From: an uncultured Peptoniphilus sp.
Lineage (GTDB): Bacteria; Bacillota; Clostridia; Tissierellales; Peptoniphilaceae
Length of the DNA: 12,421 nt
Reading direction: 5' to 3'
NCBI RefSeq assembly: GCF_946222045.1
Contig: NZ_CAMILN010000046.1
Location: forward strand, 1-12,421
Under the pieces are notes generated by a model. The model was not told the DNA's origin. It did not search any database and worked only from the letters and a program-made list of their open reading frames with translations. The position numbers and the translations under genes were made by a program. Each line of letters opens with the position of its first letter. Position 1 is the stretch's first letter. Below are positions 12,174-12,421 of the stretch, piece after piece.

Positions 12174-12421
12174 GCTATAGGATAATTTTAAATAAATTAA
12201 ATTTAAATATACTTAACCCATTAGAATTATTTTCTCTGTGAAAGCTTCAATAAGTTTTTATTAATCGAGAAAACTTTAGAGAATCAAGTTTAAGAATTAA
12301 AAAAGGGAATTAGAAATTTATCTTTTTAATATCTAAATTTTTTCATAGGAAAGTTGACCAGACTCCATAAGAAAATAATTTATAAAAATTTTCTATAAAT
12401 ATTCTTTGGAAGGGCCTAAAT
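12174..12421. other. AT-rich intergenic DNA to the window end
   Basis: No ORF, RNA family or convincing promoter seen. A long weak dyad exists: TTCTCT (12232-12237) and AAAG (12241-12244) can pair with CTTT and AGAGAA (12274-12283) around an inner AATAA/TTATT hairpin, but it has no T-run. TTGACC at 12354-12359 has no well spaced -10. Confidence 0.5.

Noticed and set aside
12232..12283. Long imperfect dyad as a structured RNA or terminator
   Set aside because: The pairing is mostly A/T with asymmetric bulges, no T-run and no promoter tied to it; such dyads are expected in AT-rich DNA.
12354..12382. Promoter beginning TTGACC near the window end
   Set aside because: No -10 with acceptable sequence lies 16-18 bp downstream, and any gene it would serve is outside the window.

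Overview
The window reads as chromosomal DNA from a low-GC, Gram-positive, anaerobic Firmicute. The evidence is AT-rich intergenic DNA, strong AGGAGG-type ribosome sites, CCA encoded in every tRNA gene, a T-box leader, a CD1871A-type CXXC mini-protein, and a hybrid cluster protein with the cysteine spacing of strict anaerobes. A Clostridia/Tissierellia-like host (for example the Peptoniphilus/Anaerococcus group) is my inference only; no species can be named from the sequence alone.

Positions 1-1560 are the tail of an rRNA operon. The 3' end of a 5S rRNA is followed by fifteen tRNA genes, all on the + strand: Asn, Leu, initiator Met, elongator Met, Glu, Val, Asp, Thr, Tyr, Gly, Arg, Gln, Lys, Ser and a second identical Lys. 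An intrinsic terminator sits between tRNA-Ser and the second tRNA-Lys, and another closes the array.

Positions 1600-3311 hold a compact three-gene operon: a 48-residue CXXC membrane mini-protein, a polytopic 4Fe-4S protein of NapH type, and a thioredoxin-like lipoprotein of TlpA type. The first two and the last two genes overlap. My inference is that the operon carries electrons from cytoplasmic iron-sulfur centres through membrane cysteines to an extracytoplasmic thiol protein. hcp (hybrid cluster protein, NO/hydroxylamine detoxification) follows, preceded by a perfect 7-bp dyad.

Positions 5037-8804 are a methionine-uptake operon: a near-consensus promoter, a T-box leader with an AUG specifier, then metN, metI and two metQ paralogues, ended by a terminator. 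The first metQ has a single -1 frame disruption in a run of five A residues, which separates its lipoprotein signal from an otherwise intact body. The T-box acceptor-binding bases (UGGU) match the ACCA ends of both tRNA-Met genes in this window.

Positions 8957-11257 carry an HtrA/DegP-type membrane-anchored serine protease (+) and a convergent LysR-type regulator (-), with a shared hairpin between them.

Positions 11258-12421 contain no convincing protein gene. They hold the lysR promoter, an isolated terminator whose loop displays an anti-Shine-Dalgarno-like sequence, about 450 bp of degenerate 36-bp (internally about 18-bp) tandem repeats, and an orphan transcription unit made of a near-consensus promoter, about 110 nt with at most a 32-codon ORF, and a strong terminator. 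The most novel-looking items are the three-gene thiol/iron-sulfur operon, the frameshifted metQ, and the two candidate small RNAs beside the repeat array.
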